64,000 nucleotides of DNA from an uncultured Collinsella sp. (GTDB lineage: Bacteria > Actinomycetota > Coriobacteriia > Coriobacteriales > Coriobacteriaceae): positions 1 through 64,000 of the forward strand of contig CAAGCW010000007.1 of NCBI GenBank assembly GCA_900768435.1, given 5' to 3'. A program made the position numbers and the translations under genes. Positions within the stretch are counted from its first letter, which is position 1; each line of letters opens with the position of its first letter. A model generated the notes under the pieces. It was not told the DNA's origin and searched no databases. It saw only the letters and a list, made by a program, of their open reading frames with translations. This document shows positions 16,096 to 23,898 of the stretch, piece by piece.

Positions 16096-18669
16096 CTAGA
16101 ACGTCTGCTCGTAGTCGCTGTGTTTTTTGGCCGAACGCACCAGGAACTCCTGGTTGGTGTTGGTGCCCTTAAGACCCTTGATAAACGATGCGGCTGCGCG
16201 CTCGGTGTTGTTCATGCCGGCAAGAATGCGACGCAGGCCAAAGACAAACGGACGCATCTGCTCGTCGACCAACAGGTCCTCGTTACGCGTACCGGAGGCA
16301 ACGGGGTCGATAGCCGGGAAGATGCGGCGGTCGGCCAGGTCGCGGTCGAGCTTAAGCTCCATGTTGCCGGTGCCCTTGAACTCCTCAAAGATGACCTCGT
16401 CCATCTTGGAACCGGTGTCGATGAGGGCAGAGGCCAGGATGGTAAGCGAGCCACCGTTCTCGATATTGCGGGCTGCACCCAGGAAGCGCTTGGGCGGATA
16501 TAGGGCCGCCGAATCGACGCCGCCCGAAAGGATGCGGCCCGAGGCGGGCGCCGCCAAGTTGTAGGCGCGGGCGAGGCGCGTGATGGAGTCGAGCACCACC
16601 ACGACGTCGCCACCCAGCTCTACGATGCGCTTGGCGCGCTCGATGACGAGCTCTGCCACGCGGGTGTGGTTGTCGGCAGGCATATCGAAGGTCGACGCCA
16701 CAACCTCACCCTTGATGGAACGCTGCATATCGGTGACCTCTTCGGGGCGCTCGTCGACGAGCAGGCAGATGAGGTGCACCTCGGGGTTGTTAATCGAGAT
16801 AGACTGGCAGATCTTCTTGAGGATCGTGGTCTTGCCGGCCTTGGGCGGGGACACGATCAGGCCGCGCTGGCCCTTGCCGATCGGTGACACGATGTCGATG
16901 GCGCGACCGGTAATAGAGTCCTTGCCGTGCTCCATGCGCAGCGGCTCGTTGGGATAGACCGGGGTGAGGTCGCCGAACTTGGGACGGTTGCGAATCTGCT
17001 CGGGGTCCAGACCGTTGACGGTCGTGATTTTGGCGAGGCCGGCGCGCTTGTCGCCGCCGCGCGAAGGACGCAGCGAGCCCTCGATGACGTCGCCCGTGCG
17101 CAGGCGCGCGGAGCGGATGAGGTAGGCGGGCACGAAGGCGTCGTCGTTGGACTTCATGTAGCCATGGGCGTGGATGATGCCGGAGCTGTCCGGGCGAATC
17201 TGCAGAATGCCCTTGATATCGCGGAAGCCCTCAGCCTTCGCAGCGGTGACGTAGATTTCCTCGACGAGCTCGGCCTTCTTCTTGCCGGTCGTCTCGATCT
17301 CGAACTCCTTGGCCTTCTCGCGAAGTTCGGCGACCTTCATGGCAGCGAGCTCCTCGCGCGAAAGCGTGGGCTCGGTGGGAGCGGCATTACGCTCCTTGTT
17401 GCGTTGCTTGCGATCGCGCTGGCGGTTGCGACGGTCGTTGTTGCGCTCGTCCTTGCGCTCGTTGCGCTCCTCGTTGCGCTTGTGCTGGCGACGGTTGGGG
17501 CGAGCGCCGTCTTCGCCCTCGGCGGGGGCGGCACCATCGGTTGCGGTGGTGTCAACATTGGCCGTAGCGGCATCATTGGCCTCGGCGCCAGAATCAACCT
17601 GCGCTTCGACATCAGCATGCTGCTCGGCGGCCTTGGCCTTAACGGACTTCTTGCGACCGCGCTTGGGCTTCTCGGATGCAGGCTGTTCGACGTCCTGGGG
17701 CTCGGCGGCATCAGTCGATACATCGGCGGTCGTCTCGGCGGAATCCTCGGACGCACCCTTCTTGGCAGCCTTAGCCTTGGACGTGCGCTTAGCAGCAGTG
17801 CGACGGCTGCGACCGGGACGGACGTCGGCGGGCTCGACATCGGCGGGAGCGGCCTCGGAAGTCGTAGCATCCTGGACGGGCGCGTCGGCGGCGGTTGCAG
17901 ACTCGGCGGTCGCCGCAGCATCCCGAGCGGCTGCGGCTGCGGCTGCGGCCTTCTCGGCCTCGACGAAGGCCTTGGGCTTGCGACCGCGACGGTGCGGGCG
18001 CAAAGCCGGATCGACAACGGGAACTTCGCTGGCCTCGACAGGCGCAGCGGACTCAGCAGGCGATGCGCCCTCCCCTGCCGCGGAACGGAGCGAAGCCTCA
18101 GTGAGCTCGGGGGCTACCTGTTCCGCAACTTGCTCGGCCTTAGCAGCCGTGCGGCGGCGTGTGCGCGGTGCCGGCTTCTCGGTCGGCAGGTCGGCGGCAG
18201 GGGTCTCGATGGCGGCAGGCGTCTCGGGCACAGACGGAGCTGCAAGCTCGGTCAGAGCCGCGGCCTCGCGCTCGGCAGCACGACGGCGGGCGCGCACCAC
18301 CTGAGCCTCGCTAATCTGCGCCAACGCACGTGCCTGCGCGACCTCATCGGAAATCGGCGCCGAGGAGTCGGCTGCAACGGTGCGCTTGGCGCGCGTCGTG
18401 CGCGTGGTACGGCGCTTGGACTTGGTGACCTCCTCGCCGTCAGCGGCAGGCTTGGCCGTGCGGCGCGTGAGCTTGGGCTTTGCCGGAGCAGCCTCCTCAC
18501 CAGTTGCAGGCACGGCCTTCTCAGCCGCTACAGGCATAGGCGTCGAAGCAGCCTTAGGCGTCTCGGGAGCCGAGGCTTGCGCGGGCGCCGCGACCTGGTC
18601 CGACGCAACCGGTGCAGCGGGAGCGGCTTGCGTCGTCGTTATTTCGTTTTCTTGCTGTTGATCAGACAC
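16096..18669 (-). CDS. rho: Transcription termination factor Rho with a ~430-residue disordered N-terminus
   Basis: 857 residues, about twice the length of E. coli Rho (419). Residues 437-475 form the Rho N-domain helix bundle (LAAMKVAELREKAKEFEI). The RNA-binding OSB follows at about 485-560. Walker A is SPPKAGKTTIL (about 607-617) and Walker B is VVVVLDSITRLARAYN. Residues 1-430 are Ala/Pro/Glu-rich and contain repeated basic patches (RRGRKPKA, KRGRKKSVK, KRRTTRTTRAKR) and an Arg/Asn/Glu-rich stretch at about 390-428. The start is GTG: an in-frame stop lies four codons upstream, and the SD is weak. Actinobacterial Rho proteins often carry such insertions, but this one is large. Confidence 0.95.
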   Translation of the reverse strand: MSDQQQENEITTTQAAPAAPVASDQVAAPAQASAPETPKAASTPMPVAAEKAVPATGEEAAPAKPKLTRRTAKPAADGEEVTKSKRRTTRTTRAKRTVAADSSAPISDEVAQARALAQISEAQVVRARRRAAEREAAALTELAAPSVPETPAAIETPAADLPTEKPAPRTRRRTAAKAEQVAEQVAPELTEASLRSAAGEGASPAESAAPVEASEVPVVDPALRPHRRGRKPKAFVEAEKAAAAAAAARDAAATAESATAADAPVQDATTSEAAPADVEPADVRPGRSRRTAAKRTSKAKAAKKGASEDSAETTADVSTDAAEPQDVEQPASEKPKRGRKKSVKAKAAEQHADVEAQVDSGAEANDAATANVDTTATDGAAPAEGEDGARPNRRQHKRNEERNERKDERNNDRRNRQRDRKQRNKERNAAPTEPTLSREELAAMKVAELREKAKEFEIETTGKKKAELVEEIYVTAAKAEGFRDIKGILQIRPDSSGIIHAHGYMKSNDDAFVPAYLIRSARLRTGDVIEGSLRPSRGGDKRAGLAKITTVNGLDPEQIRNRPKFGDLTPVYPNEPLRMEHGKDSITGRAIDIVSPIGKGQRGLIVSPPKAGKTTILKKICQSISINNPEVHLICLLVDERPEEVTDMQRSIKGEVVASTFDMPADNHTRVAELVIERAKRIVELGGDVVVVLDSITRLARAYNLAAPASGRILSGGVDSAALYPPKRFLGAARNIENGGSLTILASALIDTGSKMDEVIFEEFKGTGNMELKLDRDLADRRIFPAIDPVASGTRNEDLLVDEQMRPFVFGLRRILAGMNNTERAAASFIKGLKGTNTNQEFLVRSAKKHSDYEQTF

Positions 18670-18812
18670 AGTGTTTGCTCAACTTTCTTTTCAAGCCCTG
18701 TGATCACATGCTCCCTGCATAAACCTTCAGGGCGGCTAAACAGTCTAGTTCCGTTCAAAACGACGGACATCATTGATCTGTATCGAGATGATTGCGTCAA
18801 CTACGCAGCGTT

Positions 18813-18840
18813 AGTGTAACACAACCGCCGCCACCTGCAA
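18813..18840 (-). promoter_or_regulatory. rho: Probable rho promoter
   Basis: On the minus strand TTGCAG (18835-18840) and TACACT (18813-18818) are 16 bp apart, giving a leader of about 140 nt before the GTG start. The leader contains a CCCTG...CAGGG hairpin. Confidence 0.45.
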
Positions 18841-18842
18841 CT

Positions 18843-18892
18843 TAGTCATCGGGGACGTTCTTAAACGACTAGTCAAAAGGGACACTCTTTGG
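18843..18892. repeat. GGGGACGTT-type intergenic repeat, copy 1
   Basis: TAGTCATCGGGGACGTTCTT then AAACGACTAGTC and GGGACACTCTTTGG. About 45 of 50 positions match the copy at 39514-39563. It carries two GGGAC cores in the same direction and lies just upstream of the rho promoter. Confidence 0.8.
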
Positions 18893-18924
18893 TTTACCAC
18901 CCACAAATCTGACCGCCTCCGCCA

Positions 18925-19074
18925 AAACTATGGCGGTTTACTACGATGAATCGCTCAACCGCGACTACTCCGAAACCGGTTGAACTAAAACCGCAGGTAG
19001 ATGCCTTGCACTTTTTTGCGAAAAGCCAGCGTAGTTGGAATTCCTCAATTCATCGTAGTAAACCGGCATAGTTT
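18925..19074. repeat. 150-bp MITE-like element with 27-bp inverted ends
   Basis: The left arm 18925-18951 and right arm 19048-19074 are reverse complements with one mismatch and contain CGGTTTACTACGATGAAT. The 96-bp interior has no open frame. The same organisation, with a related arm containing CGTAGTA, recurs at 26778-26941. It occupies the gap between rho and the end of argS. Confidence 0.8.
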
Positions 19075-19118
19075 CGTATTTCCAGCAGTTCCAAATTCGT
19101 CAATACGTCGGCGTTTGC

Positions 19119-19153
19119 GAAAAAAGCCCGACCTCCGTGGGAGATCGGGCTTA
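19119..19153 (-). terminator. Terminator of argS
   Basis: On the minus strand AAGCCCGATCTCC / GGAGGTCGGGCTT is followed by TTTTTT. Confidence 0.92.
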
Positions 19154-19198
19154 TAGGGCTCAGTTAAACCAAACCTACACGGTCAAATGACCCGCAGA

Positions 19199-21052
19199 TT
19201 ACATCTGCTCGGGCGCGGAAACGCCAACGAGGGTAAGCACCAGGGCGAGCGTCACGCGGACAGCGTCGCAAGCTGCCAGACGGGCGCGCGAAAGCTCGGG
19301 GTCGACGGGACGGCCCTCGCTCGGCAGAACCTGGCAGGCAGCGTAGAAGCTGTGGAAGTCGCCGGCGAGCTCCTCGGCAAAGTGGGTCAGACGGAACGGG
19401 GCGCGATCGCGAGCGCAGCTGGCGATCAGGTCGGTGAGCTCATTGAGCTTGCGCGAAAGGGCGAGCTCGGTCGGGTCGGTCAGCAGCGAGTAATCGACGT
19501 TCTCACCGATGGCCTTGGCGGCAACGGCCTTCATGCCCATCTCGTCGGCCTGCTCGGCGGTAACGTCGGCGGCACGGCGCAGGATGGAGCACACGCGGGC
19601 GTGAGCATACTGCACGTAATAGACCGGGTTGGAGTTGTCGCGCTTCTTAACGGCCTCGATGTCGAAGTCGACCATCTGGTTGGAGCTCTTGGAGATGAGC
19701 GTGTAGCGAGCGGCATCGGAGCCGACCTCGTCGACGAGCTCCTGCAGGGTCACCATGGTGCCCTTGCGCTTGGACATGCGGACGGGCTTGCCGTTGCGCA
19801 GCAGGTTGACGAGCTGGCCCAGCAGAACCTCAAACTTGCCGGGATAGCCAAGAGCGTCGCAGACGCAGCGGACGCGCTCGATGTAGCCGTGGTGGTCGGC
19901 GCCCCAGATGTCGATGACGTGGTCGACGCGCTGGAACTTATCCCAGTGATAGGCAACGTCGGAGGCAAAGTAGGTGTACTCGCCGTCGGACTTGATCAGC
20001 ACGCGGTCCTTGTCGTCGCCCAGATCGGTGGAACGGAACCACAGGGCGCCGTCCTTGGTATAGAGGTAGCCCATCTTGTCGAGCTTCTCAAAAGCGCGGT
20101 CGACGGCGGAGGTGCCGGCGGTCTCGCCCTCGGTGTCCTTCACATACAGCGAGCGCTCGGAGAACCAACGATCGAAGTCGCAATTGACGGCGTGGCAGAG
20201 GTCGCGCATGTTGTCGACCATCTTTACGTAGCCGCGCTCGCGGAAGCTCTCCATGCGCTCCTGAGGATCGGCGTCGACCCACTTATCGCCGTCGGTGCGC
20301 CAGAACTCAGCAGCCTCGTCGATGATGTAGTCGCCGCCGTAGGAGTCCTTGCCCAGGGTCTCGGCAAAGTTGTCCTGATACGGATGGGTCTCGGGATGCT
20401 CGTCGTTCTCGTCGGCGACAAAGGCGTCGCGGTCGGCGATCAAGATCTTGTGAGCCTCGTCGATATCCACGCCCTGCTTGGCGATGATGTCGGCAAGCTG
20501 CATATAGCGCGTGCTGATGGAGTTGCCGAAGGTGTTCATCTGAGAGCCGTGGTCGTTGATGTAGAACTCACGCTGGATGTCGTAACCGGCGTGGTCCATA
20601 ACACGGCAGAGCGAGTCGCCCAGCGCGGCCCAGCGGCCGTGGCCAATGTGCATGGGGCCGACGGGGTTGGCGGAAACGAACTCGACCTGGGTCTTCAGGC
20701 CACCACCGACGTTGGACTTAGCGAAGTCCATGCCCTTCTCGCGAGCCTCGCCAAAGATGGCATTCTTGACGGCAACGGAGAGGTAGAAGTTGATGAAGCC
20801 AGGGCCTGCGATCTCGACTTTCTCAATCGCGGGGTCCTCGGGCATATGGGCAACGATGGCCTCGGCGATCTTGCGCGGGGCGCAGTGGGCCAGCTTGGCG
20901 GACTTCAGGGCCATGGTAGAGGTCCACTCGCCATGAGAAGTGTCAGCCGGTCGCTCGATAGCGCAATCGTCAAGTTCAAATGCGGAAAGGTCGCCGGCCT
21001 CCTGGGCCGCAGCAAGCGCAGCGCGTACCAGCTCTTCAATCTTCTCGGGCAT
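19199..21052 (-). CDS. argS: Arginyl-tRNA synthetase
   Basis: 617 residues, class I. It charges tRNA-Arg with arginine in the cytoplasm. The signature HIGH box is GPMHIGHGRWAALGDSL, and the KMSKS-equivalent is VRMSKRKGTMVTL. The N-terminal Add1 domain and the C-terminal anticodon-binding domain (DALRVTLALVLTLVG-like end) are present. The ATG at 21052 is preceded by a perfect AAGGAGG; upstream in-frame codons are untranslated leader. Confidence 0.97.
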   Translation of the reverse strand: MPEKIEELVRAALAAAQEAGDLSAFELDDCAIERPADTSHGEWTSTMALKSAKLAHCAPRKIAEAIVAHMPEDPAIEKVEIAGPGFINFYLSVAVKNAIFGEAREKGMDFAKSNVGGGLKTQVEFVSANPVGPMHIGHGRWAALGDSLCRVMDHAGYDIQREFYINDHGSQMNTFGNSISTRYMQLADIIAKQGVDIDEAHKILIADRDAFVADENDEHPETHPYQDNFAETLGKDSYGGDYIIDEAAEFWRTDGDKWVDADPQERMESFRERGYVKMVDNMRDLCHAVNCDFDRWFSERSLYVKDTEGETAGTSAVDRAFEKLDKMGYLYTKDGALWFRSTDLGDDKDRVLIKSDGEYTYFASDVAYHWDKFQRVDHVIDIWGADHHGYIERVRCVCDALGYPGKFEVLLGQLVNLLRNGKPVRMSKRKGTMVTLQELVDEVGSDAARYTLISKSSNQMVDFDIEAVKKRDNSNPVYYVQYAHARVCSILRRAADVTAEQADEMGMKAVAAKAIGENVDYSLLTDPTELALSRKLNELTDLIASCARDRAPFRLTHFAEELAGDFHSFYAACQVLPSEGRPVDPELSRARLAACDAVRVTLALVLTLVGVSAPEQM

Positions 21053-21394
21053 AGATCCTCCTTGTGTTAAAGCCCCCGAGCTCTTGGTCACTCGTAGGGC
21101 AAAAGCCAGAGTTTGTAGCACTCTATCACAAGCGACGGGCACTGTCGCAGGGTAAAGCCAATCGATATTGCATATGCACAAAATTGACTACAGCTTGTAT
21201 GGAGTCACTCAAAGATGCCGGTCTGCCTGCAGATTATGCAGGCGTTGAAAATGCATAAAGGTGTGAATGAGCTGCGTCTTTTATCGAATACTCTTACCTA
21301 TCAGAGTTGTGTGCTTTTCCTGCATAAAGTGAGGATTTGCGCACGTCAGCGTGTTATTCTAGACATACGTAAATTCGTATAAGTTGGAGGTAGC
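21053..21394. other. Divergent argS / carD-family upstream region
   Basis: No gene in about 340 bp. It contains TGCATATGCA (21169-21178), TGCATA again at 21252-21257 and 21321-21326, and a small palindrome CCTGCA...TGCAGG near 21226-21242. The repeated TGCATA half-sites could be regulator sites, for example for an arginine repressor, but the match is weak. No clear promoter was identified for either gene. Confidence 0.4.
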
Positions 21395-21880
21395 ATGTTC
21401 TCAATCGGTCAACACGTCATTCATCCGGGTCAGGGAGTCTGCACCGTCGTCGGTTTTAGGGACGACACGCCGCAGCCCATGCTGTTGCTCGAGACCAAGC
21501 AGGGACATGCGCAGACGATCCTTATGTACCCCGTGGCGCAGGCCGACCGTTTGCACGCTGCCATCTCGCAGCAAGATGCCGAGCACCTGCTGAGCCACTA
21601 CGACGAGCTGGAGTGCGACACCTTTACCGAGCGTAACAGCTCGCTTGAGGAGACGCACTTTAAGCAGCAGCTCAAGCTGGGCGCGCCCGAGACGGTCCGC
21701 GTGGCAAAGACCATGATGCACCGCATTCGCCAGGCCGAGGAAGCTGATAAAAAGCCCAGCTCCTACTACATGCGCGTACTTAAGGAGGCCAAGCGCCGCT
21801 CCATAGAGGAGTTCGCCGTGGCCCTGGGCGTCACCGAAGAGGACGCCGAAGCCCGCCTAGCCCAAGCCGCCCTTAACTAA
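21395..21880 (+). CDS. CarD/CdnL-family transcription factor
   Basis: 161 residues. The N-terminal Tudor-like RNA polymerase interaction domain (MFSIGQHVIHPGQGVCTVVGFRD, about 1-60) is followed by a helical C-terminal domain (VLKEAKRRSIEEFAVALGVTEEDAEARLAQA). CarD proteins bind the RNAP beta subunit and stabilise open complexes. The strong SD GGAGGT sets the start. It is the only gene on its transcript. A REP palindrome begins at the base after the stop codon. Confidence 0.88.
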   Translation: MFSIGQHVIHPGQGVCTVVGFRDDTPQPMLLLETKQGHAQTILMYPVAQADRLHAAISQQDAEHLLSHYDELECDTFTERNSSLEETHFKQQLKLGAPETVRVAKTMMHRIRQAEEADKKPSSYYMRVLKEAKRRSIEEFAVALGVTEEDAEARLAQAALN

Positions 21881-21922
21881 CCTGCCAAAAAGGGACAGGT
21901 TTATTTTGGCAGGTTTTATCTG
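21881..21922 (+). repeat. CCTGCC palindrome R1 (left flank of RAYT 2)
   Basis: CCTGCCAAAAAGGGACAGG, then TTTATTTTGGCAGG and GTTTTATCTG. The outer arms CCTGCCAAAA / TTTTGGCAGG pair. It begins immediately after the carD-family stop codon. The same unit occurs inverted at 23086-23127 and 23855-23898. Confidence 0.9.
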
Positions 21923-21946
21923 GCCAAACGTCGATGAACAATTAGT

Positions 21947-21994
21947 AAATGGCCGGGCGCTCCGTTTTATTTTGAGCGCCCGGCCATTTTTCTC
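21947..21994 (+). terminator. Terminator downstream of the carD-family gene
   Basis: The perfect 15-bp stem AATGGCCGGGCGCTC / GAGCGCCCGGCCATT is followed by TTTCTCTC. It lies 25 bp beyond R1. The rest of the gap to 22236 is AT-rich and holds a small ATACCT/AGGTAT hairpin near 22189-22206. Confidence 0.93.
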
Positions 21995-22236
21995 TCTACG
22001 TAGAAATGCGTGAAGCCCATTTGCGACGTCTTCACACAAGAACAATCCAGCTCGACGCTGGCAACGTCCGCATCCGCATCGAGGGCTCTCACCCCGCTCA
22101 ATTACCATTAAAAAGCATCAATTTGAAAACGCAATAACATTTCGGCAGGTAGCAGCTATAGTCGGTGAACTGAATCTCGACAACCAATACCTCCCAATAA
22201 GGTATCTTCAGCCCATCCGAGCTAAAAGGAGGGGCC

Positions 22237-22995
22237 ATGCCGAGAAAACCTCGTTCAAAGTCACCGACTGGTTTTTTCCACGTCACATTGCGCGGGAACG
22301 GAGGGCAATTGCTGTTTGACGGTGACGAGGACCGAATCGCCTTGCTTCAAATCCTCGATGCGATCCTCCCCAAACACAATATTGAGCTTATCGCTTGGTG
22401 CCTTATGGGAAATCACATTCATCTGCTCGTCGACGATCCGGACGACCGCAAGAGCGACGCGATGCACGCGATAGCCGTATCGTATGCGGGCAGGTACAAT
22501 GCACGCGCGGGTCATATCGGCCACGTATTTCAGGAGCGCTTCTGGGATTCGCCGATTAAATCGGAGGAGTATCTGCTCGAAGCAATTCGATATATTCATT
22601 TGAATCCTCAAAAAGCAGGACTGGCGACATATGACGACTATCCATGGAGCAGCCATCGTGAGTACCTAATGGGAGCAAGGTCTCGGCCGCATGTCACCGG
22701 GGACGTTGTCGACGCACTTTTTCCGACGCCGCGCTCATATCTCAAGTTCATGAAAAGTGTACCCACGCTGCCCTATCGTCCGAGCGCAACGGCAAAAGTG
22801 CGAGAGGAAGATCTAAGTGAATTTGGTGCGGCAGTCGTGCAAAACGTCGCGGGATGTGCGCCCACAGAACTCAAATCCATCTCCAAGGCACTTCGCAACG
22901 AAGCGATACTGGCCCTTCGAAAAGAAGGGCTGACGATCAAGCAGGTTCAGTTATTAACCGGGTTGGGAACGTGGATTATAAAGAATGCCGCATAG
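22237..22995 (+). CDS. REP-associated tyrosine transposase (RAYT), copy 2
   Basis: A 252-residue Y1 transposase. The HUH site is GNHIHLLV (H60, H62) and the probable catalytic tyrosine is Y119 in IRYIHLNPQKAG. The YPWSSHREYL block and a C-terminal HTH-like segment (LTIKQVQLLTGLGTWIIKN) follow. SD AAGGAGG at normal spacing. GC is visibly lower than neighbours. It differs clearly from the copy at 6120-6920, so they are not recent duplicates. It is flanked on both sides by inverted copies of one palindrome (R1, R2), the arrangement described for RAYTs and their REPs. Confidence 0.9.
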   Translation: MPRKPRSKSPTGFFHVTLRGNGGQLLFDGDEDRIALLQILDAILPKHNIELIAWCLMGNHIHLLVDDPDDRKSDAMHAIAVSYAGRYNARAGHIGHVFQERFWDSPIKSEEYLLEAIRYIHLNPQKAGLATYDDYPWSSHREYLMGARSRPHVTGDVVDALFPTPRSYLKFMKSVPTLPYRPSATAKVREEDLSEFGAAVVQNVAGCAPTELKSISKALRNEAILALRKEGLTIKQVQLLTGLGTWIIKNAA

Positions 22996-23035
22996 TCACC
23001 TGCCGGCAACGACAGAATAGTCCCGAGGCGTCACA

Positions 23036-23085
23036 AGAAAACGGAAACGCCTCCGCAGCTAAGAACTACAACGGAGGCGTTTCCG
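23036..23085 (-). terminator. Terminator of the HD-domain gene
   Basis: On the minus strand CGGAAACGCCTCCG / CGGAGGCGTTTCCG (14 bp, perfect) is followed by TTTTCTT. Confidence 0.9.
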
Positions 23086-23127
23086 CAGATAAAACATGCC
23101 AAAATAAACCTGTCCCTTTTTGGCAGG
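23086..23127 (-). repeat. CCTGCC palindrome R2 (right flank of RAYT 2)
   Basis: On the minus strand CCTGCCAAAAAGGGACAGG, TTTATTTTGGCATG, then TTTTATCTG. One base differs from R1 in the right arm. It directly abuts the stop codon of the HD-domain gene and is inverted relative to R1. Confidence 0.9.
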
Positions 23128-23727
23128 TTAGGCCTGGAAGGTGTCGCGGTCGGGCGCGAAGGACTGCATGGCCGCGATGGTGCGGTCAAAGAGCTCGGGG
23201 AGCTCCCAGCCCAGCATCTCGGCGCCCTGCGAAATCACGTCGCGCGAGCAGCCGGCGGCAAAGCGTTTGTCCTTGAACTTCTTCTTGAGCGACTTGGTCG
23301 TAAAGTCCATGACACTCTTGCTTGGGCGCATGATGACGGCGGCACCGATCAAGCCGGTGAGCTCGTCGCAGGCAAACAGAATCTTCTCCATCTGCAGTTC
23401 GGGCTTAGGCAGTGAAGCATTGAAATCGGACGTGTGCGTCTGGATAGCGCGGATGAGCTCGGGCGATGCGCCCTCGCCTTCAAGGATCTCGGCCGCATAG
23501 ATGGTGTGGTTCATGGGGTTGTCCTCATGCTCCTCCCAATCCAAGTCGTGCAGCAGGCCGACGATGCCCCAGAACTCCTCGTTCTCGGGGTCGAACTCGC
23601 GCGCAAAATAGCGCATGGTGCCCTCGACGGTCTCGCCGTGGGTGATGTGGAACGGGTCCTTGTTGTGCTCGTTGAGCAGTTCGAACGCACGGTCGCGGGT
23701 GATTCCGGCGGAAAGCGTCTGGGACAT
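23128..23727 (-). CDS. HD-domain phosphohydrolase
   Basis: 199 residues. The metal-binding HD motif is VGLLHDLDWEEHEDNPMNH, with upstream H in DPFHITHGETVEG and downstream IQTHTSD. HD proteins of this short type hydrolyse phosphate esters or nucleotides; the substrate is unknown. The ATG at 23727 is preceded by AGGAGGT. It is a single-gene unit ending at R2. Confidence 0.85.
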   Translation of the reverse strand: MSQTLSAGITRDRAFELLNEHNKDPFHITHGETVEGTMRYFAREFDPENEEFWGIVGLLHDLDWEEHEDNPMNHTIYAAEILEGEGASPELIRAIQTHTSDFNASLPKPELQMEKILFACDELTGLIGAAVIMRPSKSVMDFTTKSLKKKFKDKRFAAGCSRDVISQGAEMLGWELPELFDRTIAAMQSFAPDRDTFQA

Positions 23728-23817
23728 GGCAATACCTCCTGGTGATTCGGTGCTAGGACACGGTGTCACTATCGTATATCGCCGCGGCTCAAGCCGAAAG
23801 GCAGAAAAGGTTTGCGG

Positions 23818-23848
23818 AGAAAAAAGCCGGGCGAGCGTGTCGCCCGGC
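23818..23848 (-). terminator. Terminator of proA
   Basis: On the minus strand GCCGGGCG / CGCCCGGC is followed by TTTTTTC. It lies beyond repeat R3. Confidence 0.88.
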
Positions 23849-23854
23849 AAAACC

Positions 23855-23898
23855 GCAGATAAAACCTGCCAAAATAAACCTGTCCCTTTTTGGTAGGT
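23855..23898 (-). repeat. CCTGCC palindrome R3 at the proA stop
   Basis: On the minus strand CCTACCAAAAAGGGACAGG, TTTATTTTGGCAGG, then TTTTATCTGCGG. It follows the proA stop directly and precedes its terminator. In all three copies the GGGACA core is on the sense strand of the preceding gene. Confidence 0.9.

Noticed and set aside
16927..18819. Long open frame on the plus strand opposite rho
   Set aside because: A mirror of the repetitive rho N-terminus; Gly/Leu/Arg-rich with no SD or motifs.
19187..21070. Long open frame opposite argS, and similar ones opposite sufS, the GGGtGRT pair, pncB, serC and serA
   Set aside because: All are antisense shadows of well-supported genes, with Val/Asp/His-rich compositions typical of reverse-complemented GC-rich codons.
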